This document shows, one piece after another, positions 1 through 13,715 of a stretch of 64,000 bases of DNA. The DNA lies in assembly GCA_008973525.1 (NCBI GenBank), contig WACJ01000311.1:186001-250000 (forward strand), given 5' to 3'. How positions within the stretch are numbered: position 1 is the first letter of the stretch; every line of letters begins with the position of its first letter. The notes beneath the pieces were generated by a model. It saw only the letters and a list, made by a program, of their open reading frames with translations, searched no databases and had not been told where the DNA came from. The translations under genes were made by a program, and so were the position numbers. Source of the stretch: Stenopsyche tienmushanensis. Lineage: Eukaryota; Arthropoda; Insecta; Trichoptera; Stenopsychidae.

Positions 1-1129
1 GAAGGCGTTTCATCCACCACAATAATGATACACTAAGCCTGCGGTTTCCTGCTCTATTCACGGTATATTTGTGAATATGAAATGCAGATGTCGCAAACTA
101 ATGGAGTTAGAGACCCTTAATATCATCCATATATAAAGCAACCCCTATATAACACGACGTTCATATAGCGCGGTTCTAGAAATGGGAACGTACTCCATGA
201 TCGACCATGTAGGCGTTACTAAAAAAAATATCTTCATGGCTTAATCTATTAACCCTCGGCGAAAGATCTATTTATTCTAAACTATCGCCAAAAGGTTGAT
301 GGTATTTTAATTTTAAAAAAATACAAAATAAAAAAATAATATGGCGGTATTTGTTGGCTATAGTTAAAAACTGATATTATCGAATGTATAATATGTTGTA
401 AAAACATATAGTAAAATATACTGATGGATAATAATTACTGATCTGTGATAACCCAAAATTCAGAAGTCGATAAAACACTTTAATACTATGGAATTGTAAA
501 ATATTTTATCCTCAAAAGTACAAAGGAAGACGTAGCTAGATTTGGTCAAATAATTGAAAACAGAAACATGATGATGGATTAGCAACAAGATTGTTTGTGA
601 TCAATGCATAAAAAATATTGCATGCAATTGCGATATTACAAATCTAGTTATGAATGATGCATTTGCACAATAGCCTCGGAATATCTGCTAAAAAAAGAGC
701 CCCAATGGATATCTATCACAAAACAAATTAATCAATTTTATTAGCAACGTCATTAATTAGCGATGATAAATTGCAAAGGAATGTCTCTATTAGCGATATG
801 CAAAGTCGGCTCTCAGATTGCAAGTCTCGATTGGAAATGTAGCGGAACCTGATGGTCGTGATGGTTCATGGAGTGTGTCCGTGTGATGAATAATGGAGGA
901 GAGACTCCTCGTGAAAATGTCAATCGATTCAATCGCGGGGATTAACCCGCCATATTGTCGAAATGTCACCTGTCGGGGGTTGTGTCACTGGGGGTTGTGG
1001 CGCCTGTCGCCCGCTTATATTTTTCGCAACACCTCCAATTTATGTAATTGCAATTAAAATGTACCACCGATTTTGTGATATTCGGATTTTTTTCGAAAAT
1101 GTATAATAAATGCGAAAAGTGAAACATGT

Positions 1130-1153
1130 TTCGCGCAACATATGTTGCGCGAA
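1130..1153. repeat. Perfect 24-bp palindrome with CpG-rich arms
   Basis: The half-site TTCGCGCAACAT is followed immediately by its exact reverse complement, with no spacer, in otherwise AT-rich DNA. Each arm contains GCGCAA, which resembles half of a C/EBP or PAR bZIP site (TTGCGCAA). No transposon ends were recognised around it. It may be a protein-binding dyad, a cruciform-forming site or chance; the sequence alone does not decide. Confidence 0.85.
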
Positions 1154-3569
1154 TCAGATGAAACATTAATTAACGACTGAGCGATTTATTCCGCTTTCAC
1201 TCGTATGACATGCACTCAAATCATCATCGATAAGTACACACAAAATCATATTTTTGCATAATAACTAAGCGTTGCATCTAAATAAAATACAACTCAGACA
1301 TATCATGCTAATATTTAAAAATCGTCAAATCTTGATTAAAAAAAAAGAGATGTTTGATGGCACATCTCCGTTTCGATTTCACAATCATAAACATGAACAC
1401 GTTGAGGAAAATTATAAAGATCAACTGCTAAATGATATTTTTACTTGCGTGTATTGATTGATAATATTTTTCGAGCTTAACTCATTATGATTCGTATGCA
1501 AAGAATATGCGCAATTTTGATCTATTGCGTATTATGTACAATACAAGATAATTCTTAGATAATATGATACAATCTCGATACATGTTTTAACTGAGAAAAT
1601 ACTCCCCAAATATTTTTAGTGGCGCGCATTGCAGTCTCTTTTTTGAGAAATTAAATTTTTACATTGAATTTCGAATAAATTCTTCTTTCGGCGAAAATCA
1701 ATCCATTGTAAATTGGGTTGATAAATTTGAATTTTAAAAATCACAATTTATTCTTGATGAGTATAGTCACCAAAAGAGTACAAAATACGACATAAAAATT
1801 CAGCAGCCTAAGTACAACTAATCCCCAAAAACGGTCAACCAATAAAAAGAAAACCACGTTGGGTTTATATTAATCAAATTCTTATATGCGAAAAATTTAA
1901 AATAAGTTCCGAATGAATTATACAAAATTGCAATCGATTATTTTGAATAATTTTAATAAGGATAAGCCCATTGGGTGCATTTTATTATCTTTGTCTTTGC
2001 AAAGACCATCCAACCCCATGTGAATCTTTATGTGATAACTTCTGACTGGGATGCTCATTTTCCTTATTGCAGACAGTATTAAATATTATACCTACTTTTC
2101 ACATAAAAATTATATCAAATGTCTTTGATCAAATGCTTTATAATTCGGTTTTAATTTTAGCCAACCGAGTATTTTATTGATGAATGAATTAGATTTAGCG
2201 TATCAAAAATATCATTCAAATTACTGGATTCTCATCATGGGGTTTAAATCCAAATTTCCATATTACCCTTGAATATTGCCTTAATTTTCTTGAATGATTT
2301 TTAATAACCACAGACTTTTCAGCAATACTGGATGAGGACGATTCTAACCAGCGTTCTTCTCGGTCTGCATGTTTTAACTGCTTCAGATAATATTCAATTA
2401 TCAATTTAGAATCTGCTGGTCGTCGATGAGATATAATTAGATACACCCTCAACCATACACGTCCGTATAAAATTAAATATCACCTGTAGTCGATACAACG
2501 ATTTGTAAAACAACTAGTCGTTGTGTTGTACACACAGAAGGCTTAAGATATTTCAACGTCCACTTAATTGGTATTTTCATAGCGCCTGTAGGGGGCCTCG
2601 TATCCAATTCACTTAACTCACACTTCGGTGGGTCGTTTTTTATCCAGCGGATTCCACTGCTGGCCATACACATAAAGGCTGACAAAGGTCCATCGGGGAC
2701 CATTTATTCTTCAAATCAAACCTGAATGGCCCTCGTAAAAAGCGCTAACTGAGAACAAATCCATGTAGCACCTAGCACCCGTTTATTGGCGCTAATTTAA
2801 AGCAACAATGCTGAACGGTGGCTGCAGTGGTGGCTTCTGATGAATTCCCCTCCGGAGCTCACTTTATTCTCATCCGTCATTCTTCGGAGCTTGGGATGTT
2901 AATTTAGTTTTTTGTTCAGGTCCAAGAGCATATGGGAATTGTTATTTTATCCGTGCATTTATAATAACCGGGAATTTGAGCGCCTAAATGCATATATGTG
3001 TATAAATTTCGTTGGAATTTCATTCCTCTTTTTGGCCGCTAGAAAGCTTCATATTACAATGGAGAATAATTGTAGACATTCGTTTCTGACAAGCTCGTCA
3101 TATTTTTTTACTCCACGATATTCTACAATTCGTTGTGATATCTGTCATGACGTCACACAAGGTGACATGAGGAGCCCCCGGGGGGCGCAGCACCCCGCTA
3201 TCTCGGCGGCCACATACCCAACACGCTATTAATATCTCCGCATACACTTCATCATGATCATTTACATTTCAAATGTTTTCGTTTAAGCTTTTACCTTCTT
3301 TTTTACTACGTTCATCTACCTGAAAACAGAGTGGGGAGGTGTTGAGAACATCGAGAATTGAGCAATAATTGTACCACCTTAATATGAGGACCGATAAAAC
3401 AATCGGGAAAATCAATATTTTAAGCCATTTTATAACAAGAAAAATGTTCGCGACGAGATGAGATCATCAAATATCACTTTTATATAAATGACATATTGAG
3501 AAGACGAGCAAATATTATTTCAAACACAAATTAAAATCAAAATAAGTCAGCTATTATTCATTGGTTTTA

Positions 3570-3625
3570 TTTCGATTTTCGGTTCAGTTCTGGTTCGAAG
3601 TCCTGAATCTAATTGAACCAACTGA
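3570..3625 (+). repeat. tRNA-like B-box fragment, probably SINE family B head
   Basis: The segment contains GGTTCGAAGTCCTGAAT preceded by CGGTTCAGTTC. It aligns with the head of the fuller family-B copy at 37625-37975 (GTTCAGTTC, then GTTCGAAACCCTGAT). GGTTCGAANNC fits an RNA polymerase III B box. Only the head is visible; the rest is decayed. Confidence 0.35.
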
Positions 3626-5968
3626 AAATTAAATAGATGCCAAAAAAAGCTCAAATTACTAAGTTCATAAGAAGAGATGGCTTTAAAGATATAAATGTCG
3701 AGGATATTCAATAATAACCGACGATTGTAAAGACTGATAAAGCAGATTTGATAGAAATGTCATTTGGGATGCAGTTGAAAATTATGAAGTTCTAAAAACA
3801 TTTTATTCTAAAAAATCCCAAAATTATTAATAGTAGGATTGCTGTCACATTTATTCTAGTATTATGTGTTTGCGACCAACGTCTAAAATTTAAAGGACGA
3901 TTATACAGATTGAATAGATTAAGTTGTTTAACATATTATCCTTAAAGGAATAAAGATAAATCGCGATATGGTCGAACAACTGTCGTTGTTTATTGAAACA
4001 TTGAAAAACATCCAACATTTAATATTCAAGTACCGTAAAATTGCATGTTTTCCCGAAATTTACAATTGAAAAGTGCGCCAAAATTTGGTGAGCACTTTAC
4101 AAGTGGTTAGTTCCACACAATAAAATTTATAAATATTTCTTAGTCAAAATATACAACACAAAATCGTATTTTTTTTTTGCAAAAAATAGCTTTTATATAT
4201 TGATGAAAAAGGTTCGAATATGAAAACATTTAGCCAATAAGAATGATCAATAGTGATGAAGATGATGTTATTCTCAGAGATAAAATTTAAATAGTTCATT
4301 ATTTCGTATAAAACGGTATTCATAGGAACCTATTGATGTTATTCAGAGGCTATTTGTACCATGCATTAAATAATAATACAGTTGCCAATGAATGTTCTTA
4401 AATTATGATATTTTCAAGATGATACCAAAATATCTTGCGTAATAATGCCAGAAAAAATATCCAAACACGCCAATAGACACACATTAGTAGCCTGGTCGAG
4501 TATCAGATATTCTAATAAAAATTCACTATTTTTTTATAGAAATATCTCTTTTATATGAAATATGATACTCTATCATTTAAAGCTTCCGTTTCTTAACACC
4601 TGTTATGGTACAAAAGTACGAAAAATCGTTCTGCGCGTCTCTCATAAGTCGTAATTTATACATACAATAGCCGAATAATATATTCTAGGAGATTTTCTCC
4701 TCGTACGATCATTAATAAAGATTTTATCACGCCCTGTTGTGATTTATAAAAAATATTACAAATACAATCAATTTTTATTTTTATTACAGTATCTGTTGGC
4801 TGTATGTAAATCAAATTCTGATACTGTCAAGTGGAATATTACATATTTTAATAGATAAAAAAATCATTTCGAATTATGCAGGCCTCGGCTGTAAGCGTAC
4901 GTCCAAAACTACGGATCGTCAAGTTAATAACCGCAGCGGGATGCTGGCGAGCTGGACCAAAAGATATTTGCTGTCATCACCCGGATCATTTTATTTCTTT
5001 AGGCAAACAAAGTTTTTGACATATACCACTGAGTTATATTCTTGTTGTAAGCTATAATATCTGGTCGTTATCATCACGCTTCTTGTGGATACAAACGGCA
5101 CTAATTTTATTGCCGGAGCTGTCATGCCGATGATCCCAACGCCGTCACAAATTATAGCTTATTAACTAATTTTAATACGCGACAATGAGATTGTTTCAAT
5201 TCGTCGTCCACGACGATGTCACCAGCCGAACCCTGCGATTTAAATCTAATTTATGCCGATGTAAATTCAATCCGGCGAGATGAGCCATGAAAGCCGAAAG
5301 CGACCCGGGGAAATCCTTTCAGGATCGCGCATAATGGCTGTAGAGTTTTGTAGATAACCAACATAATCATCGCTAATGATCATTTATTGAATGTCAACGC
5401 ATTGTCACGATAAAATAACTTATTCACCAAACGACCATTGTGTACAAACTGTATTATTCCATGTAAATAATACAAGTTGTATCACATTTTTCTATTTCGT
5501 GTGACTAATGGAACGGGCCAGAATCCATAAAGGCTCGCACAACGGAAAGCGACCGGTCCATGAAACTAATGCGTCTCAGGGGTGCTCAACTTGAGGGCAC
5601 GCGATCAGTGGTCACAGCTAATCGCCGGAGTTGACATGCTCCAATGGTAATTTTTAATCGGCTTAACCCTCATATGGTCTTGAAAAATGGGGAAAATTTC
5701 ACCCATTTACATGTATGATTTAACCAACTTTGAATACTGAACATCTCAATAAGACAAAGTTTGAATAAGTATCAACAAACTGTGATGATTACAAATTTTG
5801 GTATTTCCGATCGATCATCTTGATCTAAAAGTAAATACTGAGACAATTGATAAATTTGAACAAGGCTACTCACGAGTGATTGATTTGTAGCACTTATTAT
5901 AATGTTACTGGTTCATACATCGTCTCTCATATAAAATTTGCCATTTAAATTGTCTTATCCCATTTTGC

Positions 5969-6260
5969 ATAGTGGTTCAGATCCTGCACCCATATATTTA
6001 ATAGGGGGTTCAAATTTCGATTGTATAAAAAAAAATGCGTGAGACTCTCGCCTGATAGAAGTGAAACTTCTAATATTCTAGGAAAAGCTTATTTTATGCA
6101 CTGCTTTTTTTCCATTTGTTCACTTTTTCGTCGTTGTTTCTCTTTTTGTGACGCTCAGGCTAATTTTCCCAACCGCACTTATAACACTTTCATCATTATA
6201 ACAAAATTGGGAGATCGCAAGTATTAAAATTTTCGATTGATCATCTCGATTATATCGCAC
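5969..6260 (+). repeat. SINE family B copy (degenerate)
   Basis: The head reads AGTGGTTCAGATCCTGC, then GGTTCAAATTTC (B-box-like), then GATTGTATAAAAAAAAAT, as in the copies at 24626 and 61318. A middle block (GGGAGATCG ... TTTTCGATTGATCATC, about 6198-6250) matches the middle of the copy at 24626. The DNA between the two blocks is longer than in the other copies, so an insertion or a poor alignment is likely. A second middle-block match lies at about 5800-5850. Confidence 0.5.
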
Positions 6261-9200
6261 GATTGTATAGATCGTTAACCCAAATTTGTCGACTAATATT
6301 GATATAATTTAAGTGTATTGTTTATGTTTGTTTACTTGAAGAAATAACCGAATATTTTGGTGCTTTCAACAGTGTTTATTTGTTTAACTCGTTCGTCGCT
6401 GCGTCCATCAGATATTCGAAATCCGAGTCTCTGAAAAGCGAATCCAGCATCTCATTGTTACGTATTTCTATAAAGATTTGCAAATTACGAACGTTTTCCA
6501 GATGATAACTGTCTAAATATCTTTCGAGATCGACCTCGAAACTTGCATTCTTACCCTATTCGCACTTGCTTATCTTCACATTATTTTCGTCAGTTTGACT
6601 AATGACAGAGTCAAGCTTTTAGATTTCGGAAATTTTAAATTAACTCACTACTCAAATGGTCAATATTCTTATTCTAACTTGTATAGAACGCAAATTGGAG
6701 AAATTAAGAAAAAATGTGGGAATAATAATCATATTGTAAAAGCAATTCGAAATGATCGGAAAAATTGAATTAAAAAAAATATGGATATGATGAATGAGAA
6801 GATTTATGCATTTGGGATATTCGAGAATAATTCATATACGGTCATATTTTTATCTTCTCCAGTGATGTTCTATTTGGTCGAAGATAGATTTTACAAAGCC
6901 ACGAGGGTCTCGTAATTAAAATACAACCACGTTATTGATTAAGACCTAGTAATGAGTTACGACGAAAACTGGTAGCTGTACCCGAAATATGAGGAATGAA
7001 ATATTGATCCGTGGCCCAGCAAACCGAAAGATTAATGGTTACAATCAACACATGTCATTATGATTAATAATTTGGCCCAACCAAATTATGACAATATCGA
7101 CTGGAACGCTACCAGCTTTCTAGCGTTTCAGTTAAACACGCCCGATTTAAATCATATTTTATTCACGGGCATGAATTATGAACGATGTAAAGTGTAATGA
7201 TTTCCGATTAATCGAACTCGCTTTTTACGATCTGCTAATCCGCTCCTATTACGGACGTCGAAGGATTGATTCATTACGAGTTTTGTAGTAAAAATAGCGT
7301 CGTTTGTAGATCGATGGAAGGCGAAGAATGGCCCTGTTTAGTGCGGAGGACATAAGGCCAAATGGCCGCATACAAATTGTGCTTTGACGTGACAACCGCG
7401 ATATGTTTTCACCAATTCGGGTTAACGATGAAATTAGTGTCGCATTGACGGAAGTCAACGGGCATTAGAAACAAGCCGCCGACCGGGAATCATCATCAGT
7501 GAACTTGAAGGCGGGGTGGAGTCAGGGACGATAAATGACGGAATCGTTGATCGCCAAAGGAAGGGTGCGCAAGAAGAACTAACACCGAGGGTTTCCTAGA
7601 AATGATTGAAATGTTTGACAAAAACGCTGTGGCGACAAGCTTGAAAAACTGTTCAGAATGGGTTATTAATATATATTGTCGCACATGCAAAAGAACCGCA
7701 TTCGTAACTGATAGTTAGTGGTAATTGATCGGCGACATGCAAACGATTGGTACTCGATATGAACATTTAAAAGTTTGCTTCCTTTAATTACCACTCCTAT
7801 ACAATGTATTGAATGCAAATGTGATAAATAATTCCATACGTGTTACAATGGAGTAATATATATTCAAATACACGAGCATCATATGATCAAAATCTCAAAG
7901 ACAATATTCGCTGCTTGCTATGAAACACTTACATTCAAAACGATTCTATGGATATTTCGACATATTTTTGACATCGGGTGTTTTGATATTTTCAATCAAT
8001 CACATTGAATCATAATCCTGATCCTTTAACAAAATTTGTCACGCTTAAATTTCATCTGACTTTAAACACAAAAAAATGACCCTAATTACAAACATTTAGA
8101 ATTTAAATTCTGATCAATTTTATTAACACTTTAAAGTCTAAATGTTCTATGCTAAACTTTACCTGGAGTCAGGGTGTTCCGCAATAAACTATAATATGAT
8201 TGTTAAAAGTGTTGTAGAAAATAAACAAATAAGATGAATGTCTATTTTATTTGGATTGCGGGTTTTGATTGACAATCATGATTTTACAGAGCTGTATTTT
8301 TTTTCTAAATTTAAGTAAATAAATTAGGGCTGTATTTGAGTATCATCGGCGTTCGTGTCCATCAGGGTTCTCACCTGACGGCTGTCGCCCTCGTCACTAA
8401 TATCTAATTAGCCATTGTGAATACGAAAATAATGATCGGTTAGGCTGTCACACGCCCGCCGGCTACGCCATATTCTATCACTCTTTATTACGTCGACCCT
8501 GCCATTGTGCCATATTTATTTTTACCTTTTTATTATACGCCATAATATCTGGTGCCTTTTGTCTTTCGCATACAATATGATTCATGCCACGGACGCTCGG
8601 GCGTTCAATTGCGGCGCGAATTAGATTGGGGTCGGTAAAACAGCATGCCGCATCTTATAGCTCGGATTCTTACGTGTGTGTTCGTATGAGTACTTGGATA
8701 TGCATAATTACAGAGAAGCCGGTACATAATTGCGCCGAGCCACACTTTGTTTGAGTTGCATCGAACGCCGCACCAAGTGTTAATGTGACAGAAACATGAA
8801 TACGAATGTTGCCCGGGTCTACTGCAGCAAGTACGAAAGTCACGGCCTTCGTGTATTATTTTTACATACTAAATACGATTGTCATCGCCGAGAAGAGCCT
8901 TTCGTAATTCGAGTATTTATTTGTGATCGTTATGTTTAGCCAAGGCTTGAAAGGTCAAATTCGATTGTATGGTAATGTTAGGAGCGATGGAACGTGAGCT
9001 CTCGGTATGGCGATGCTTAAGACGTTAATATTTGAGGAGCATCACATTTTGGGCCACCACAGTAAAAGGTCTCCTTGTCGGTTGACAGCTTGCAGGTCTG
9101 CGAGGTGAGGGCTCCAGGGTTGCTGATGAGCAGTTCGCGTGTCGCAACCAGCCGTCAACAGTTATTGTAAACCATCGGCCCCCACTGTCGTTCTTCTCGT

Positions 9201-10084
9201 TGGACATCAATGGATAACCGACCGTAGGTTGGCGGAAGCGTCACAAAATTTCTAACCAATGCTGTTCCCATACGCTGGCTAAAATTGCCCCATTACTTAC
9301 AAATTCTCACAACCAAAAAATGGATCCTATCATCTCTTTTTGATAGACTGAATTCAACAACACTTCATATTGAAGCCAAAATTAAAAGACGATTTTGAAA
9401 TAGCCAAAATAGAGCCGCAGGCGTTATTTAAAGCTTAAAATATATCGCTGTTGCTTCCATGGGAACGTTCATAATGTAAAACCGCATCAAAACGAAACGC
9501 TTTTACTAATTTTGCTTTCAACTTGTTGTTAAATTTCATTTTAATTTATAACGGGTTGATTTTTCCGTTAATAATTTGCAAATTTGATTGCATGAATTCC
9601 TTGTTAGATCATCATACTCATGCAATACCAGAATCTTTAAAAATAATTTGAATAATTGACTGTATAGCTTACGCTCTGTTAAGTTTTTACAAATGTGCTA
9701 AACGCTAAAATAACCTCCTGTAGTTTAAATCCAAGTTAACTTGAATTTTTACTTAAAGTACGCTTTCCTTGCAATTATATATGCATGTGGTGCGTATCAG
9801 TTAACTGATTTAGCTATTTAATATCTATGGAATTTGAAATGGGGGTCTGCTATCTATGAACAGAAACAGCTTTCGTGTTTTTCAATATCCTTGATTTTGT
9901 TGAAATCAATGTATGCTTCCTTTATAAAAAAAACACGTTGACAGAAGATATCATAACAATAATTTCTACTACAATTAACAGAAGAGCTTGCCGAGGACTA
10001 TCAGGAATTCCAAGAACAAAAAGGCATACCAGATATGATTTATTATTTTAACACTATGTTATGCATTAATTTTTGCAATAGAAT

Positions 10085-10275
10085 GTATCTGTGGCCCTCT
10101 GGTTAAGAGATTGGACTCGTAATTCAATCATCTTGGGTTCGAGTCATACAGGAAGTGTAGCTGGTGATCACATTTTTAAAAACATATATACGCCATGAAA
10201 AACCATGTCAAAATGGTTGGCAATTGTCCCATAAAAGGCATCGCTAAAAGTCAGTTCAAATTTTTTTTTAAAAAA
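10085..10275 (+). repeat. SINE family A copy 1 (tRNA-derived)
   Basis: The head is tRNA-like: GTGGCCCTCTGGTTAAGAG, then GGACTCGTAA, then the B box GGTTCGAGTC at about 10136-10146. The unique body contains CACATTTTTAAAAACATATA and AACCATGTCAAAATGGTTGG, and the copy ends in a short T/A-rich tail. It matches the copy at 40174-40400 nearly end to end, as well as a minus-strand copy at 21711-21880. The head plus unique body plus A-tail layout is that of a Pol III-transcribed SINE moved by a partner LINE (family knowledge). This copy is diverged, and I did not find its target duplication. Confidence 0.85.
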
Positions 10276-10280
10276 CTGAC

Positions 10281-10480
10281 AACTCAAAGCAATATTTTAA
10301 TTATCATTTCTAAGCATATTTCTATTACAACAGTCCAATTTTCTCTTATTTACCATTGTAAATGTTTAAAGCAAGCGATACACAACTACAGACTTGTTAA
10401 AAAGTTGTAATATTTTAGAAAAAAACAGTTTTTTGTCCAAATTTTCTAATATTTAGCGGTATTTATCGAGTGATATTGTA
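10281..10480 (+). repeat. Unclassified repeat Z copy 1
   Basis: It contains TTTCTAAGCATATTTCTATT and TTTGTCCAAATTTTCTAAT, both of which recur in inverted orientation at 13520-13715. It lies between the family-A SINE and repeat X. No coding capacity or terminal repeats were recognised. Confidence 0.55.
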
Positions 10481-10489
10481 AATATACAA

Positions 10490-10785
10490 AACGGCAGTCT
10501 ACTGTAATGATGTTGTTGTCGACTTTTATGTATATACAAGTTTCTGTGTTACAACTTTAGCCACGTCTACCGAAGCCTTAGCCACTTTGCATCGAAAGTA
10601 AACGACATTTATTTTAAAATAGTCAACGTAAACTACTTGTAGACAAAAAAGAAACTTTGTAGGCTTTCATTTAATGCATATAGACTGTATTGTTCTTGAT
10701 TTATATTACTAAAGCTGACTGCAACAAAAATTAACTTTGTAAAAAATGGGTGCAAAATTTCAGTCGCTGACTCTTGTATTATGAA
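10490..10785 (+). repeat. Unclassified repeat X copy 1
   Basis: It shares long blocks with the minus-strand copy at 40440-40803 and the plus-strand copy at 58825-59180. Shared blocks include GCAGTCTAC, CTTTAGCCACGTCTACCGAAG, ACTTGTAGACAAAA and ATGGGTGCAAAATTTCAG. The unit is 300-360 bp, AT-rich and noncoding, with repeated GTAGAC words. I could not assign it to a known transposon class. Confidence 0.7.
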
Positions 10786-13519
10786 ATTGTTTTCTATATG
10801 TCATAACAATCCGATTTGCAGGACATTTTAATTTTACATATCATGATCGATGTAAGATATCTCGAAATGGTGTATGATTAAATGGTTTTTTTCGAGACAG
10901 GAGCTGGAAGATCTTTATTATTTGTATTACGATTTGATCTATGAGCATATTTTTTATTTTTTATTGCCAGATGATACGATGAACAGTCTACGAATGACTG
11001 TATATCTAGAAGTCGAACATAGGTAAAGTGATTTCGCCTACCTGAGGACTACCCGTTAGCGTGAGCCGCTCATTTATAATGGTATTAAAGCCGCTGCGCT
11101 CATCATTAACGCTAAATTATAAGTTTATTCTTTTAACACCACAACACAACCGCGCTCTTAACAACCACTTTACATCACACCAGACACCAGTTGCACTTAA
11201 ACGAGACCCGTAACGTTTCTTTTAAAATAATCATAAAAAAGCCAACGCGTTGACTGACGTGAGAATTGCACTCGGACCTGCCGATCGTGCCGGATAAGCT
11301 AATTTATTGCATGTGTACAAATTCGAAATCGATAATGCATATTAAATCTAAATTGACGGCGAACGGAGTATAAATTACGATCCGTGAGCAAATGACATAA
11401 TTCGAACGGAATCGAATAAAAATGCACTTTGAATGATATGCAATACGGTGCAATTTATTTTGTTTGAGTGCTTGGGTATTGAATTTTATGAAGGCGCAAA
11501 GCTAATCGGATTAAATCCGCTGCTTCTCCGATTTCTTCTCGTAGTACATATTGTATGACATTTTATCCAAAATAATTGGTCGATCTCGATTTTTTTTGAA
11601 AATTAATACTGAATCTCCCGCAAAACTTCTCCGCAGAGAAAAGGTTAATAATTCACGTTTCAAGGCTTAAGCGTAGGATGGATTATAAAAGTTTGCCCAC
11701 ATCGACGATGATGGGAAAACGTCATAACGCAAGAAATATTTGATAAAGTGCCCAATGGGATAATTATCAAGCGCAATAAATTACTCCTCGGTGTGAATTG
11801 AATACGAAAATAATTTCACAAAATTAATATAAATTCAATTTCAATGCAAATTTCCATGTTAATTGATAATAAAATTCCCACTCCCATAAATTCTATGGCA
11901 TAATACAAAAACGCGATGGCTTTTGGACATAATATTCATATAAAAGTCGATTAAGTTATGGATCCAAACGAATACCGTTTCATTGCATAATAAATTAAGT
12001 GTAAATTATTGAACACCTAAATGACGCAACACACACTCGACGATTTGCATTGCTAATTTGTTTTCATTAACTTAATCATGTTCGCATAACGAAAATACAA
12101 ATTTATCGATCAAGCATCTAATCAGAGAACTCTTTGGGGATGTGCACGACGCACAACAAATCATATGTTCATAGCCGAAAACTCAGCATTGTGGATTAAT
12201 TCCGGGATAAAATCATAAATCGTTCTTAAATATTAATAATCCGACGTGAATATATTAGAAAACTTATTCAAATTGAATGCCCGGCGATCGGCAGTAGCTG
12301 GGCATCGTCAGAATAATATATGACACCTTCATAATCCTTGTTTGACCACAATTATCAACATCGAGATGATGAATTGCCACTTTATCAGATTTGCATTCTG
12401 GACGAGCCTCTCTGCGCCGATTAGGGTCAAGTGCGTATTTTTTAAGCGTTTTCTGTTAATATTTCATCTGCGTGTTCCAGATTCTGCAATGAATTGATTA
12501 TTATGAAGATATGAACGATCGTGGTCTCCGCCGCGTTAGTCATCGAATCGAATGCTGAATAAAAAGGCAGGAGGCTTCTCATTGCCACACTTCAACTCTT
12601 TATTCAAAGACGCTCCATTGTCGACCTCTTCTCGGATCCATTTCACAGAAATCTACCTCCGTACTTATGCGTCATCCGGCAACAATCGAATTAGCACCTT
12701 GTTTGTTGACCGATCTGAGTCCGTCCGGGGATAATAAATTGTTCTCATTGAAGCGGCCGAGCAGGCGTTAAACTTCGCCCATTTTGATACATTGTTGTGG
12801 ATTCAACAATGATGATGGTCCATAGCGTCATTGTGCCCCCGGGCTGCTGACAATGTACAAGAATATCGGATGTGGCTAGCTTTTGTCGGGGTTCTTCGAC
12901 GTGGCGAAAGGCGCGCGATTAAATTACACCTGAAACGAATTAACTCCAAGGCGGGGTCCTTTTTTCTTCGATTTTTTTCCCCCGAGCTGGTCCATCAAAA
13001 TTTAGGTATTGCCTAATATAAAAGCGCGTTAATGGATGTTGAAGATTCTTTTCTCCTTCCATCAAAATGGATAGAACTCAATTATACAAATCGTGCAGTC
13101 GTTAGCTGATTTTATCGCCGGGCTCAACAGTAGCATTAATAGATCTCGATAACATCTTATTGATATATTTATTTTAAAATGTCATCATTGCTAGTCGATT
13201 TTATTAAATATTCATATGCGTATTCATATCTATTTGGAAATTTTAATTTTAAGATCTCTCAATTAAATAAAACCAGTCAAGATTCGTCAACCGTATAAAA
13301 AATATTAGCTTGGATTACGACAACCGTTTTATCTTATCGATGAACACCTACTTATTGATGAAAAAACTTTCATCAATATTATCGCCTATATTGATCTTGA
13401 ATATGCAGAAGAATTTGTGTCAACACATTGATTGCGGGAGCTGAGAATCAACATTATTCAATGCCACTCAATGAATGCAGGAAAAGCTAATCTATTTTTT
13501 ATAAATACTAAACTACCCC

Positions 13520-13715
13520 AATATTGTATTTTACACAGGCATTTATTAACACAATTAATACCGAAAAGATTAGAAAATTTGGACAAAAAGCTTGAATTTT
13601 CTAATTTGGAATGTAGTTTTGTATACTTTGTTTTAAAACTTTAAAATGATAAAATGGGAGAATTGAAGTGTTATAATAGAAATATGCTTAGAAATGATTA
13701 TTAACATATTGTTTT
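13520..13715 (-). repeat. Unclassified repeat Z copy 2 (inverted)
   Basis: This is a reverse-complement match to 10281-10480. Shared blocks are AGATTAGAAAATTTGGACAA and AATAGAAATATGCTTAGAAA. The two copies face opposite ways and are about 3.2 kb apart. Confidence 0.55.
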
